Origin: Limnohabitans sp.
Lineage (GTDB): Bacteria > Pseudomonadota > Gammaproteobacteria > Burkholderiales > Burkholderiaceae_C
NCBI GenBank assembly: GCA_024642215.1
Contig: JAHEBO010000009.1
Span: forward strand, 1 to 64,000
Direction: 5' to 3'
Length of the DNA stretch: 64,000 nt
The position numbers and the translations under genes are program-made. How positions within the stretch are numbered: the first letter of the stretch is position 1; every line of letters starts with the position of its first letter. Below are positions 26,213-35,333 of this stretch, one piece after another. The notes under the pieces were generated by a model, which saw nothing but the letters and a program-made list of their open reading frames with translations, searched no databases and had not been told where the DNA came from.

Positions 26213-29200
26213 AGCCCTTGACCACTCAAAGGCTCGATGTGTTGACCTTGCCACTGCAAGGCATCCAACTCATTGAGGCCAGTGCCGGTACTGGTAAAAC
26301 ATGGACTTTGGCAGCTTTGTATGTGCGGCTGATCTTGGGGCATGGTTGGCAAGGGCAGGGCTTGATGCCGCCGCAAATTTTGGTCATGACATTCACAGAC
26401 GCTGCCACGGCAGAACTGCGCGATCGCATCCGCGCGCGCTTGACCCAAGCTGCGCAGTTTTTCAGGGGCCAGCAAAAAGAAGACGCTGTAGATGATTTCT
26501 TGCGGAATTTGCAAGCCAACTTGGGCACGGATCGCAACAGCCACCATGCAGCGCGCTTGGAAGAGGCTGCGCAATGGATGGACGAAGCGGCCATCTACAC
26601 CATTCACAGCTGGTCAAGTCGCATGTTGCGGCAGCATGCCTTTGACAGCCAAAGTTTGTTTGATCAAACACGGTTAGATGATGCACCCGCTTTGAAACTG
26701 AAGTTGGCCAAAGATTATTGGCGTGAATTTGTGTACCCCTTGGAAGCCACGCAATTGGGTGCCTTGAAGGCCTTGGGTGCAAGCCCTGAGGCCTTGCTCA
26801 ATAACATGCAATCGCTGTGGCAAAAATTTGAAAAGACACCCGGTGGTTTTCCGGATGCATCACAAGACCCCGATCCAAAGGCGGCATTGACCGCCTGGGC
26901 GCAGTGGCAAGAGCGATGTTTGCACTTGGAGTCTACGGCGCGCCAATTGCTTGCCACGCACATGCAAACCGCATTGTCCTTCATGGCCAAGGCGTTAGAC
27001 AAAGACCTCAAAGGCAATGTCTACGTTGCCAAAAAGCATGTCTACTTTGTATCGCATTTGTCTGAGTGGGCTTCGGGCGAAGAAGCCGACATCGACACCT
27101 TGAAAAAGTTCACGTTGGAAAAGCTCAATGCGAGCTTGAAAAAAGACGCTCCCCCCATCGAAGATCTGCAGGGTGTTTGGACTGCCATTGGTCAATGGAT
27201 GGTGCAACGCGAAGCTGAACCCGATGTGGGCATTGATTTACTGCATCATGCTGCCGTTCAAGTGGGGCGTGCTTATTTGCAGCAAAAGAAGCGTCTGGCC
27301 AGTTTTGATTTTTCTGATCTATTGCAACGCCTGCATGCCGCACTTCACGCGTCAGGCAGTCGCTTGCCTGACATGATCCGAGCGCAGTTTCCGGTGGCCA
27401 TGGTGGACGAGTTTCAAGACACCGATCCTTGGCAATACGAATCGTTGTCGCGCATTTATGGCGCCGGTTCATCCGCAAACGCCGCTAACGAGCAAGCCAC
27501 CAGTGCCTTTTTGATGATCGGTGATCCCAAGCAAGCCATTTACAGTTTCCGCGGCGCCGACTTGCAAACCTATCTGAATGCACGTCATACGGCTGAATCA
27601 ATTTGGACGCTGACAGAAAACTTCCGATCAAGCCAAGAAGTGGTCAATGCGGTCAACCATGTGTTTGGTGCTGCTCATACGCCCTTTGGCGAGGTGCCGT
27701 TCGAGCACGTCCAAACGCCAACACCCGCCAAGGCGACAAGCCTTCGTTTGGCCAATGGTCAAAAAGTACCTGCGCTCACCGTCTGGCATTTGGCCGTCGA
27801 CAAGCCGCTCAGCGGCACCCACTACAGCGATCAGATGGCACAGATTTGCGCCACCCAAATGGTCTCCCTGTTGAATGACCGCGTGGCGCAGCCCGGCCAA
27901 ATGGCGGTATTGGTCAGAGATGGCAATGAAGCTAAAAAAATTCGCCAAGCGCTGGCCGAGCGCGGCATCCGCAGTGTGTACTTGTCAGATCGCGACAGTG
28001 TGTATGCCACCCGCGAAGCGCTCGATTTGGCGTCCATCTTGGAAGCCGTCTTGCAGGCCCGCAATGCCAAGCTGCTTCGCGCCGCTCTGACCACGCGGAC
28101 CTTGTGTCTTAGCCTGCCTGAAATTGAGGAAGTGTTCACGGCGGAAGATGCGTGGGACATTTGGGTGGAGCGTTTCAATGCGTGGCATCACACTTGGCAA
28201 CGTCAAGGCTTTTTGCCGATGCTCTACAAAATGGTGCATGAGCAAGACATTGGCCGGCGCATGCAAGCACAAGGCGATACCGCAGAAAGGCGCTTGACCA
28301 ATCTGTTGCATCTAGGCGAGTTGTTGCAATCGGCCAGTCTCAGCTTGCAAGGCGAGACCGCTTTGCTGCGTTTCTTGACCGATCAATTGGCCAACCCCCA
28401 AGCGCAAGGTGAGGCGGCTCAAATGCGATTGGAGACCGATGCAGAATTGGTGCAAGTGATCACCTTTCACAAAGCCAAAGGCTTGCAGTACCCCTTGGTC
28501 TTTTTGCCCTTTGTGTCCAATTTCAGAGAAGACAAAGACGATTCACTCAGATCATCTGAAGAACGTTTGCAAGAAGATATTCGCTTGTTGTATGTGGCAC
28601 TCACGCGTGCGCAGCAAGCCATGTGGCTGGGTGTGGCCAAACGCAAAGATGATTTCAAAGCCAAAGAGGCGCAAGCCCAAAGCGCGATCAGTGTTTTGCT
28701 GGGTCGAACGTCAGCCGATGATTTGCAGGACAAATTGCAGGCATGGGCAAGTTGTCAAGACATCGCACTTGTCAGTGCGCCTGAAGCCGATGCCAACCTG
28801 TTTGAGCCCCTTCAATCGCCCCTGGCAGAAGTCCCAACACCTGCAAGGCAACCCACGCGCACACTGCCTCGAGCCGGTTGGACAGCCAGTTTCAGTGCGC
28901 TCACGCGCAATTTAAACGATGCACATTCAGCTTCAGGCGATTCTGGATTGACGCGCGAAGCACGCTGGTTAGATGCCCAAATTGACAATGCCGTTGGCAA
29001 CGACGTTCAAAGCGACGTTCAAAGCGACATTTCCGAGTCCGGCAACCAGAACGAAGAAGACTTGGTGGCAGTCGAAGCCACACCGCTATACAACGGCTTC
29101 CCAGCTGGCAGCGCTTACGGCACTTTGCTGCACGACATCTTTGAATGGCAACTCAAAGAAGCTTGGCCCTTGCTGCAAGAAGAGCCATCGATACCCCCCG

Positions 29201-29877
29201 AAACCAAGCTTCGCTGGCAGCGTTGGTGGCAAACCCAAGCCGACAGCCTGCAACTCAGCCCCGAGCACCAAAGCCTGTGCCTCCAACTCGTTCGCCATTG
29301 CGCCACTGCGCAATTGAATCTCTTGGATTCAAATCAATTGGGGTCAGATCAACATTGTTTGAGCTTGTCGCAGCTCAATGGCCACAATGCGTGGCCCGAA
29401 ATGGGCTTCACATTCAAAACGCATGGTGTCTCCACACAGCACATGGACCGCTTGATCTGCGAGGCGGTGCAAGCTGGACAAAATCGTCCCAGTTTGCAAG
29501 CGCAGCAACTGAATGGTTTGCTCACGGGTTTCATGGACATCGTGTTTGAACATCAGGGCCGTTATTACGTGCTCGATTACAAATCCAACAAGTTGCCCAA
29601 CTACGCCCCAGGCAGCATCAGTGGCAGCATGCTCAGTCATCGCTACGATGTGCAATACACCTTGTACATTTTGGCTGTGCATCGACTTTTAAAGTCCCGC
29701 TTGAAAAATTACAGCTACGAACAACACATGGGCGGCGCCATCTACCTTTACTTGCGCGGCATTGATCAAGTGGGGCAGGGTGTCTACTTCAGTCGACCGC
29801 CTTTTGAACTCATTCAGGCGCTCGACGAAGCTTTCAAGTTGCATCAGCCTACGGCAGTTACCGGCATCCTGGCATGA
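26209..29877 (+). CDS. recB: exodeoxyribonuclease V subunit beta
   Basis: UvrD-type 3'-5' helicase plus nuclease subunit, 1222 residues from ATG 26209 (ATGA overlap with recC). Motif I is IEASAGTGKTWTL. Further motifs are MVDEFQDTDPWQYE (II), MIGDPKQAIYSFRGAD (III), TFHKAKGLQYPLVFLPF and LLYVALTRAQQAMW (VI). The C-terminal nuclease has GSAYGTLLHDIFEW and GFMDIVFEHQGRYYVLDYKSN with catalytic Asp and Lys near residue 1122. The helicase-nuclease linker holds a small in-frame tandem repeat (29001-29027). A 21-base sequence shared with a non-coding inverted repeat elsewhere in the window (29336-29356) encodes part of NQLGSDQH at the start of the nuclease region. Confidence 0.95.
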   Translation: MKPLTTQRLDVLTLPLQGIQLIEASAGTGKTWTLAALYVRLILGHGWQGQGLMPPQILVMTFTDAATAELRDRIRARLTQAAQFFRGQQKEDAVDDFLRNLQANLGTDRNSHHAARLEEAAQWMDEAAIYTIHSWSSRMLRQHAFDSQSLFDQTRLDDAPALKLKLAKDYWREFVYPLEATQLGALKALGASPEALLNNMQSLWQKFEKTPGGFPDASQDPDPKAALTAWAQWQERCLHLESTARQLLATHMQTALSFMAKALDKDLKGNVYVAKKHVYFVSHLSEWASGEEADIDTLKKFTLEKLNASLKKDAPPIEDLQGVWTAIGQWMVQREAEPDVGIDLLHHAAVQVGRAYLQQKKRLASFDFSDLLQRLHAALHASGSRLPDMIRAQFPVAMVDEFQDTDPWQYESLSRIYGAGSSANAANEQATSAFLMIGDPKQAIYSFRGADLQTYLNARHTAESIWTLTENFRSSQEVVNAVNHVFGAAHTPFGEVPFEHVQTPTPAKATSLRLANGQKVPALTVWHLAVDKPLSGTHYSDQMAQICATQMVSLLNDRVAQPGQMAVLVRDGNEAKKIRQALAERGIRSVYLSDRDSVYATREALDLASILEAVLQARNAKLLRAALTTRTLCLSLPEIEEVFTAEDAWDIWVERFNAWHHTWQRQGFLPMLYKMVHEQDIGRRMQAQGDTAERRLTNLLHLGELLQSASLSLQGETALLRFLTDQLANPQAQGEAAQMRLETDAELVQVITFHKAKGLQYPLVFLPFVSNFREDKDDSLRSSEERLQEDIRLLYVALTRAQQAMWLGVAKRKDDFKAKEAQAQSAISVLLGRTSADDLQDKLQAWASCQDIALVSAPEADANLFEPLQSPLAEVPTPARQPTRTLPRAGWTASFSALTRNLNDAHSASGDSGLTREARWLDAQIDNAVGNDVQSDVQSDISESGNQNEEDLVAVEATPLYNGFPAGSAYGTLLHDIFEWQLKEAWPLLQEEPSIPPETKLRWQRWWQTQADSLQLSPEHQSLCLQLVRHCATAQLNLLDSNQLGSDQHCLSLSQLNGHNAWPEMGFTFKTHGVSTQHMDRLICEAVQAGQNRPSLQAQQLNGLLTGFMDIVFEHQGRYYVLDYKSNKLPNYAPGSISGSMLSHRYDVQYTLYILAVHRLLKSRLKNYSYEQHMGGAIYLYLRGIDQVGQGVYFSRPPFELIQALDEAFKLHQPTAVTGILA
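29001..29027 (+). repeat. 12-bp tandem repeat in the recB linker
   Basis: CGACGTTCAAAG occurs twice in succession (29001-29012 and 29013-29024), followed by a partial copy. It encodes DVQSDVQSD in frame, in the poorly conserved linker between helicase and nuclease domains. Confidence 0.7.
29336..29356 (+). repeat. copy of the dispersed GGGGTCAGATC repeat core inside recB
   Basis: These 21 bases (starting AATTGGGGTCAGATC and ending AACATT) are identical to bases within both arms of the inverted repeat at 61850-61922. A 21-base exact match is very unlikely by chance in 64 kb. Identity stops abruptly on both sides (c for t before, g for a after). The copy is translated in frame. Confidence 0.75.
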
Positions 29878-31850
29878 CAAAGCTTCAACTCAGTTCACAA
29901 AGTTTTGCCATTCCCCAGCCAGCATCTGGCATGGTTTCGTGGCCCTGGACTGCCTTGGATGTGGCATGGCTGAAATTTTTGAAATCGCATCAAGCCAGTA
30001 CGGATGCATTGCATGATTTGCTGGCGCTGTTGGTCAGCCATCAAATGGGGCGCGGTCATGCTTGCTTGGACCTTGAATGTTTGTGGCAAGACGCACCCCA
30101 TTTGCTAGATTGGTCCAGTGCGCAAATCAAGTCGCTGGAACAGTTTGCATCGCTTTCAAAAGAGCAGGATGCAGCGATTGATTTGTTTTCAGCTGCCGTG
30201 AATCCATGGGCAGAAGCCGCCAAAACCTTGCCATGGGCGATGGGGGTGAATGCGCCTCTGGTGTTGTCCTTGCAAGAAGACGGTCATGTTCAACGCGTTT
30301 ACCTCAGGCGGGCTTGGCAAGCCGAGCAAACCATTCAAGCGTCGATTCAATCTCGCTTGGCCGTGCCCTTTGTAGTGCCGCAAGACGCTGATGAAAAACT
30401 GACGGCTTTGTTTGGATCCGTAGGTAAAGCAACAGATTGGCAGCGCATTGCCTGTGCGAAAGCATTGCGTGCAGGCCTGACCCTCATCACGGGGGGGCCC
30501 GGCACAGGCAAAACCACCACCGTGGTTCGGCTGTTGGCGCTACTCCAGCGTGCCGCAGGCGATCATCAGCAAACATTGCGCATCCATTTGGCAGCGCCAA
30601 CAGGCAAGGCTGCCAGCCGCTTAAGTGCTTCTATCCAATCGGCCTTGGCCACCTTGCCTGAAGGCTGGGCCGAAGGCATACCGACTCAAGCCGTCACACT
30701 GCATCAATTGTTGCAATACAACCCAGATGCCGCAAGCAGACCAGCCCCCGTTTTGGCCACTGACCTGGTGGTGGTCGATGAAGCGTCCATGATTGATTTG
30801 GAACTCATGGCGCGTTTGATGCACTGTGTGCCTGCGCAGGCCCGCTTGGTTTTGTTGGGCGACAAAGATCAATTGGCCTCGGTAGAGGCGGGCGCCGTTT
30901 GGTCTCAGTTGTGCGAAGGTGCCGCGCAATCGGATGACAACACCCAAGCGCACAGCGGAAAAGCCTTTGCCTTGCCAGAACAAACGGCGGTGCTTCATGT
31001 GAGCCGCCGTTTTCATGCCCACAGTGCCATTGGCCAATGGGCCAAGCTGATCAATGAGGGGCAGGAAGAAACACTGAAAGCCCATTGGCAAACCTTGCCA
31101 TGCGCAGATGATCTGGCTGCCACCGAAAGTTCGGATATTTTGCGCTGGCCGGACGCATGGCGTGACAGGCCTCATGCGCAATTGCATCCAGCCGTGGTCA
31201 CAAGCCTTCAGGCAGGCTGGGCAAATTGGCTCTCCCAGTTGAACCCGCTGCGGCAAGCTGGCGCTGTTTGCGACAACGTACAAGCTCTGCAACTGCTCAA
31301 CAGCTTTAGCGAATTTCAAGTGCTTTGCGCCCTCCGTCAAGGTGCTTGGGGCGTACAAGCCTTGAACGATCGCATTGGTCTGGCACTGGGCCTTGCCCAA
31401 AGCCGTGACAAAATTTTCCAGCAGGCTGCGTCACCAGAAGCTTGGTTCGTGGGCCGCCCCATCATGGTGACCCGCAACGACTACCACTTGAATCTGATGA
31501 ATGGTGATGTCGGTCAATGTTTGCCTACAGCCAATGGCCTTCGCGTGGCGTTCCCCGACGGCAACGGCGGTGTGAGGTGGGTGCTGCCTTCACGCTTGGA
31601 TGCGGTTGAAACGGTATGGGCCATGACCGTTCACAAATCGCAGGGCTCAGAATACGACCATGTGCTGATGGTGCTGCCGGACCGTGATGCGCCTGTGCTG
31701 ACGCGGGAGTTGTTGTACACCGGTGTGACACGCGCTAAGTTGCGCCTCAGCTGGTGGGTGCCGAATCCCTCTGTCTTGTTCAATGCAGTGGCGCAACGGG
31801 TGGTCCGAAGTGGCGGCTTGGCGGAAGTTCTGTTTCATCGGTCAAAATAA
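29874..31850 (+). CDS. recD: exodeoxyribonuclease V subunit alpha
   Basis: 5'-3' helicase subunit of RecBCD, 658 residues, starting by ATGA overlap with recB. Walker A (TGGPGTGKTTTV) lies near residue 206, preceded by the WQRIACAKALRAGLTLI block. Motif II is VVDEASMIDLELM, then LLGDKDQLASVEAG, HVSRRFHAHS, and the C-terminal TVHKSQGSEYDHVLMVLP and ELLYTGVTRAK. Completes the recCBD operon, so all three subunits are made from one message with translational coupling. Confidence 0.95.
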   Translation: MTKLQLSSQSFAIPQPASGMVSWPWTALDVAWLKFLKSHQASTDALHDLLALLVSHQMGRGHACLDLECLWQDAPHLLDWSSAQIKSLEQFASLSKEQDAAIDLFSAAVNPWAEAAKTLPWAMGVNAPLVLSLQEDGHVQRVYLRRAWQAEQTIQASIQSRLAVPFVVPQDADEKLTALFGSVGKATDWQRIACAKALRAGLTLITGGPGTGKTTTVVRLLALLQRAAGDHQQTLRIHLAAPTGKAASRLSASIQSALATLPEGWAEGIPTQAVTLHQLLQYNPDAASRPAPVLATDLVVVDEASMIDLELMARLMHCVPAQARLVLLGDKDQLASVEAGAVWSQLCEGAAQSDDNTQAHSGKAFALPEQTAVLHVSRRFHAHSAIGQWAKLINEGQEETLKAHWQTLPCADDLAATESSDILRWPDAWRDRPHAQLHPAVVTSLQAGWANWLSQLNPLRQAGAVCDNVQALQLLNSFSEFQVLCALRQGAWGVQALNDRIGLALGLAQSRDKIFQQAASPEAWFVGRPIMVTRNDYHLNLMNGDVGQCLPTANGLRVAFPDGNGGVRWVLPSRLDAVETVWAMTVHKSQGSEYDHVLMVLPDRDAPVLTRELLYTGVTRAKLRLSWWVPNPSVLFNAVAQRVVRSGGLAEVLFHRSK

Positions 31851-31877
31851 GCCATTTACAGATCTAGCGACACTGAC

Positions 31878-32792
31878 ATGAATTTTGATGACATGGCCGA
31901 CCAATTGTCGGCACACCCCGATTACAAAGTGAAACGACGCTTGGTGCCTGTTTTGAATTTTGGTCCGGGCACAGGTGGCCCCACCAAGCGTGTCTTGATT
32001 TTGGACACCGAAACCACAGGTTTGGATTGGCGTGCCGAAAACATCATCGAGTTGGCCATGCTGGCGGTGGATGTCGATCTGCAAACGGGTAAGCCCGTGG
32101 GCGAGGTCGAGGTGTACGAAGACTTTGAAGACCCCGGTCGTCCCATTCCGCCCGAAATTGTGAAGCTCACTGGCATCACCAGCGCAGATGTCAAAGGCCA
32201 AAAATTGAACGAGGCCACCATCCAAGACATGGTGGAACGCGCCGACCTCATCGTGGCGCACAACGCTGGTTTTGACCGCCCTTTTGTTGAAAACCGATTG
32301 GCCGTGTTTGAACACAAAGCCTGGGCTTGCTCATTTCAAGGTATCAACTGGAAAGCCCAGGGCTTGGGGTCGGCCAAGCTCGAATTTTTGTGCAGTGAGT
32401 TGGGGTGGTTTTATGATGCCCACCGTGCCCAAGTTGACTGCCACGCCTTGCTGCGCGTTTTGACATCACCGCTAAAGACAGACAATCCAGCCGAAAACCT
32501 CACGGGCCTTCAGCAGCTTTTCAGAGCGGCTGAAAATGCACGCACCGTGGTCAAAGCCTTCGGCTCACCCTTTGAGACCAAAGACAAGCTCAAAGCCCGA
32601 GGTTACCGCTGGGACGCAGAAGCCAGGGTTTGGTACACCGCCGTGGCATCGGCCGAGGCTTTGGATGCAGAGGCCGCATGGCTTAAATCTGAGGTTTATG
32701 GTGGTCGTGCAGCCCGAATTGGGCTTGAAACCCAGGATGCACGGGTCCAATTTTCCAGTCGAAGCGGCAAATCTGGTGATCGAGTCTTGTAA
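31878..32792 (+). CDS. DnaQ-like 3'-5' exonuclease
   Basis: 304 residues with an epsilon/RNase T-type DEDD exonuclease domain. ExoI is DTETTG at residues 43-48, ExoII is the region ending HNAGFDRPF, and ExoIII is the DAHRAQVDCHALL segment (His and Asp). The N-terminus has about 40 extra residues. After the nuclease a distinct C-terminal module follows around KLKARGYRWDAEARVWYTAV, similar to short ssDNA-exonuclease-associated domains in Burkholderiales. It lies 27 bases after recD, so a DNA repair or degradation role is likely. Exact substrate unknown. Confidence 0.85.
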   Translation: MNFDDMADQLSAHPDYKVKRRLVPVLNFGPGTGGPTKRVLILDTETTGLDWRAENIIELAMLAVDVDLQTGKPVGEVEVYEDFEDPGRPIPPEIVKLTGITSADVKGQKLNEATIQDMVERADLIVAHNAGFDRPFVENRLAVFEHKAWACSFQGINWKAQGLGSAKLEFLCSELGWFYDAHRAQVDCHALLRVLTSPLKTDNPAENLTGLQQLFRAAENARTVVKAFGSPFETKDKLKARGYRWDAEARVWYTAVASAEALDAEAAWLKSEVYGGRAARIGLETQDARVQFSSRSGKSGDRVL

Positions 32793-32857
32793 TTTGAAAG
32801 AATTCGGGGGCCAAAAGGCCAGAGGGACGCCTCAAAGACTGGGATAATCGCGGGTTC

Positions 32858-32876
32858 GGGAAAATTATCTTTTCCC
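32858..32876 (+). promoter_or_regulatory. hairpin upstream of ettA
   Basis: GGGAAAA (32858-32864) pairs with TTTTCCC (32870-32876) around a five-base loop, 24 bases before the ettA ATG. It could be a weak terminator for the upstream exonuclease gene or a leader hairpin. Confidence 0.35.
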
Positions 32877-32900
32877 TCCCTTTTGAAGAGCACCCCAGCC

Positions 32901-34562
32901 ATGGCCCAATACGTTTTTTCCATGAACCGCGTCGGCAAGATCGTGCCGCCGAAGCGTCAAATTCTCAAAGACATTTCACTTAGCTTCTTTCCAGGCGCCA
33001 AAATTGGCGTGCTCGGCTTGAACGGTTCCGGCAAATCTACTTTGCTGAAAATCATGGCTGGCATCGACAAAGAGATTGAAGGCGAAGCCATCCCCATGGC
33101 CGGCCTCAAAATTGGTTACCTGCCCCAAGAGCCCCAAATGGACCCCAATGAAACCGTGCGCGAAGCGGTTGAAGGCGGCATGGGCGAAGCCAAGGCAGCG
33201 CAAGCTCGCCTCGAAGAGGTCTATGCAGCCTACGCGGAAGAAGACGCCGATTTCGATGCCCTCGCAGCCGAGCAAGCCAAATTGGAAGCCATCATTTCTA
33301 CAGCGGGCGATGCATCCGACCACCAACTCGAAATTGCAGCCGATGCCTTGCGTTTGCCCCCATGGGATGCCGTCATTGGCAAGCTCTCCGGTGGTGAAAA
33401 ACGCCGCGTGGCTTTGTGCCGTTTGTTGCTCAGTCGCCCCGACATGTTGCTGCTTGACGAACCCACCAACCACTTGGATGCAGAAAGTGTCGACTGGCTT
33501 GAGTTGTTCTTGCAACGCTTCCCCGGTACGGTGGTGGCCATTACCCACGACCGCTACTTCCTAGACAACGCGGCCGAATGGATTTTGGAATTGGACCGTG
33601 GCCACGGCATTCCCTACAAAGGCAACTACTCCACATGGTTGGAGCAAAAAGAAGCCCGCTTGGAGCAAGAGCAGCGCACCGAAGACGCTCGCACCAAGGC
33701 CATGAAGAAAGAATTGGAATGGGCTCGTTCCAACCCCAAAGGTCGCCAGGCCAAGAGCAAGGCCCGTTTGGCACGCTTCGAAGAATTGAGCGACTACGAC
33801 TACCAAAAGCGCAATGAAACACAGGAAATTTTCATTCCTGTGGCCGAGCGTTTGGGCAATGAGGTGTTTGAATTCACCAACGTCAGCAAATCATTTGGCG
33901 ACCGTTTGCTCATTGACAACCTCAGCTTCAAAGTGCCCGCTGGCGCCATCGTCGGCATCATCGGCCCCAATGGTGCTGGTAAATCGACCTTGTTCAAACT
34001 GATCGCAGGCAAAGAGCAGCCCGATAGCGGCACGGTCAAAATTGGCCAAACCGTGAAGATGGCCTTTGTCGACCAAAATCGCGACGACTTGTCCAACGAA
34101 AAAACCGTTTGGGAAGATGTGTCGGGTGGTCTCGACATCATGACCGTGGGCAAATTCCAAATGCCAAGCCGTGCCTATTGCGGCCGCTTCAATTTCAACG
34201 GTGGCGATCAGCAAAAGAAAGTCGGCATGTTGTCCGGCGGTGAGCGCGGTCGTTTGCACTTGGCCAAAACACTGATTGAAGGCGGCAACGTGTTGCTGCT
34301 GGACGAACCTTCCAATGACTTGGATGTGGAAACATTGCGCGCTTTGGAAGATGCCTTGCTCGAGTTCGCTGGCTCGGTCATGGTGATCAGCCACGATCGT
34401 TGGTTCCTTGACCGCATTGCCACACACATCTTGGCGGCCGAAGGCGACAGCCAGTGGGTGTTCTTTGACGGCAACTACCAAGAGTACGAAGCCGACAAGA
34501 AGAAACGTTTGGGCGAAGAGGGTGCTAAGCCTAAGCGAGTGCGTTTCAAAGCTTTGAAGTAA
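32901..34562 (+). CDS. ettA: energy-dependent translational throttle protein EttA
   Basis: ABC-F ATPase that binds the ribosomal E site and gates entry into elongation according to ATP/ADP. 553 residues from ATG 32901 (TTG 32883 would only add a non-conserved extension). Two ABC domains: GLNGSGKST, LSGGEKRRVALCR and LLDEPTNHLD in the first; GPNGAGKST, LSGGERGRLHLAK and LLDEPSNDLD in the second. The arm/linker includes the charged ARLEQEQRTEDARTKAMKKE and RSNPKGRQAKSKARL. No transmembrane segments. The MAQYVFSMNRVGKIVPPKR start is typical of EttA. Confidence 0.96.
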   Translation: MAQYVFSMNRVGKIVPPKRQILKDISLSFFPGAKIGVLGLNGSGKSTLLKIMAGIDKEIEGEAIPMAGLKIGYLPQEPQMDPNETVREAVEGGMGEAKAAQARLEEVYAAYAEEDADFDALAAEQAKLEAIISTAGDASDHQLEIAADALRLPPWDAVIGKLSGGEKRRVALCRLLLSRPDMLLLDEPTNHLDAESVDWLELFLQRFPGTVVAITHDRYFLDNAAEWILELDRGHGIPYKGNYSTWLEQKEARLEQEQRTEDARTKAMKKELEWARSNPKGRQAKSKARLARFEELSDYDYQKRNETQEIFIPVAERLGNEVFEFTNVSKSFGDRLLIDNLSFKVPAGAIVGIIGPNGAGKSTLFKLIAGKEQPDSGTVKIGQTVKMAFVDQNRDDLSNEKTVWEDVSGGLDIMTVGKFQMPSRAYCGRFNFNGGDQQKKVGMLSGGERGRLHLAKTLIEGGNVLLLDEPSNDLDVETLRALEDALLEFAGSVMVISHDRWFLDRIATHILAAEGDSQWVFFDGNYQEYEADKKKRLGEEGAKPKRVRFKALK

Positions 34563-34598
34563 TTCTTTGCAGCCAAACATTTTGCTCGGATTCGTGCC

Positions 34599-35333
34599 AT
34601 GAAACCCATGCGTTTAGAAGACATCCTCTTCAGCCAGGGTTTTGGCACCCGCCGCGTTTGCGCGGGCTTGGTGCAGCAGGGCTACGTCAGTGTCGATGGC
34701 GAAGTGCAAGAAGACCCCGGTGTTTTCTTCGATCCCGAGAATCTCAAGTTCAAAGTGCAGAGCACTGAGTGGCCGTACTTTGACCGTGCCTACCTCATGC
34801 TGCACAAACCGACAGGTACAGAGTGTTCGCAAAAACCTTCTACCTGGCCCAGCATTTACACACTGCTGCCATCACCTTTGCGCTTGCGTCCGCAAAAAGC
34901 AGCCGTGCAGGGTGTTCAGGCGGTGGGTCGCTTAGACCAAGACACCACGGGCTTGTTGTTGCTGACCGATGATGGCAAATTCATTCACCGCATGAGCTCG
35001 CCCAAGCACCACATGCCCAAGGTGTACGAAGTCACCACCAAGCACGAGATCACAGACAGCCAAGTGGAAAAATTATTGGCGGGCGTGGTGTTGGACGATA
35101 GCCCCAAACCTGTCAAAGCGGCAGCCTGTGAAAAAGTGTCAGAGACACACCTGAAACTCACCCTCACCGAAGGCAAGTACCACCAAGTCAAACGCATGTT
35201 GGCAGCGGTTGGCAATCGGGTGGAAGGCTTGCACAGAAGCGCCATTGGCAATTTGAATTTGCCTGATGATTTAGCGCCTGGTCAATGGCGTTGGATCTTG
35301 CCCAGCGAGCTTGAAAAATACTTCAAAGCCTGA
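34599..35333 (+). CDS. rsuA: 16S rRNA pseudouridine synthase (RsuA family)
   Basis: 244 residues: N-terminal S4 RNA-binding domain (RLEDILFSQGFGTRRVCAGLVQQGYVSVDG) and a catalytic domain with the GRLDQDTTGLLLLTDDG signature holding catalytic D113. KVYEVTT and EGKYHQVKRMLAAVGNRVEGLHR follow. RsuA makes pseudouridine 516 in 16S rRNA. The YEV and HQVKRM motifs fit RsuA over RluB/E/F, but RsuA, RluE and RluF are close, so the exact target base is inferred. The 3' end overlaps the convergent hydrolase gene by 52 bases. Confidence 0.87.
   Translation: MKPMRLEDILFSQGFGTRRVCAGLVQQGYVSVDGEVQEDPGVFFDPENLKFKVQSTEWPYFDRAYLMLHKPTGTECSQKPSTWPSIYTLLPSPLRLRPQKAAVQGVQAVGRLDQDTTGLLLLTDDGKFIHRMSSPKHHMPKVYEVTTKHEITDSQVEKLLAGVVLDDSPKPVKAAACEKVSETHLKLTLTEGKYHQVKRMLAAVGNRVEGLHRSAIGNLNLPDDLAPGQWRWILPSELEKYFKA

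Noticed and set aside
30621-31400. Minus-strand open frame opposite recD (259 codons)
   Set aside because: Antisense to helicase motifs of recD; no conserved domain and no ribosome binding site evident.
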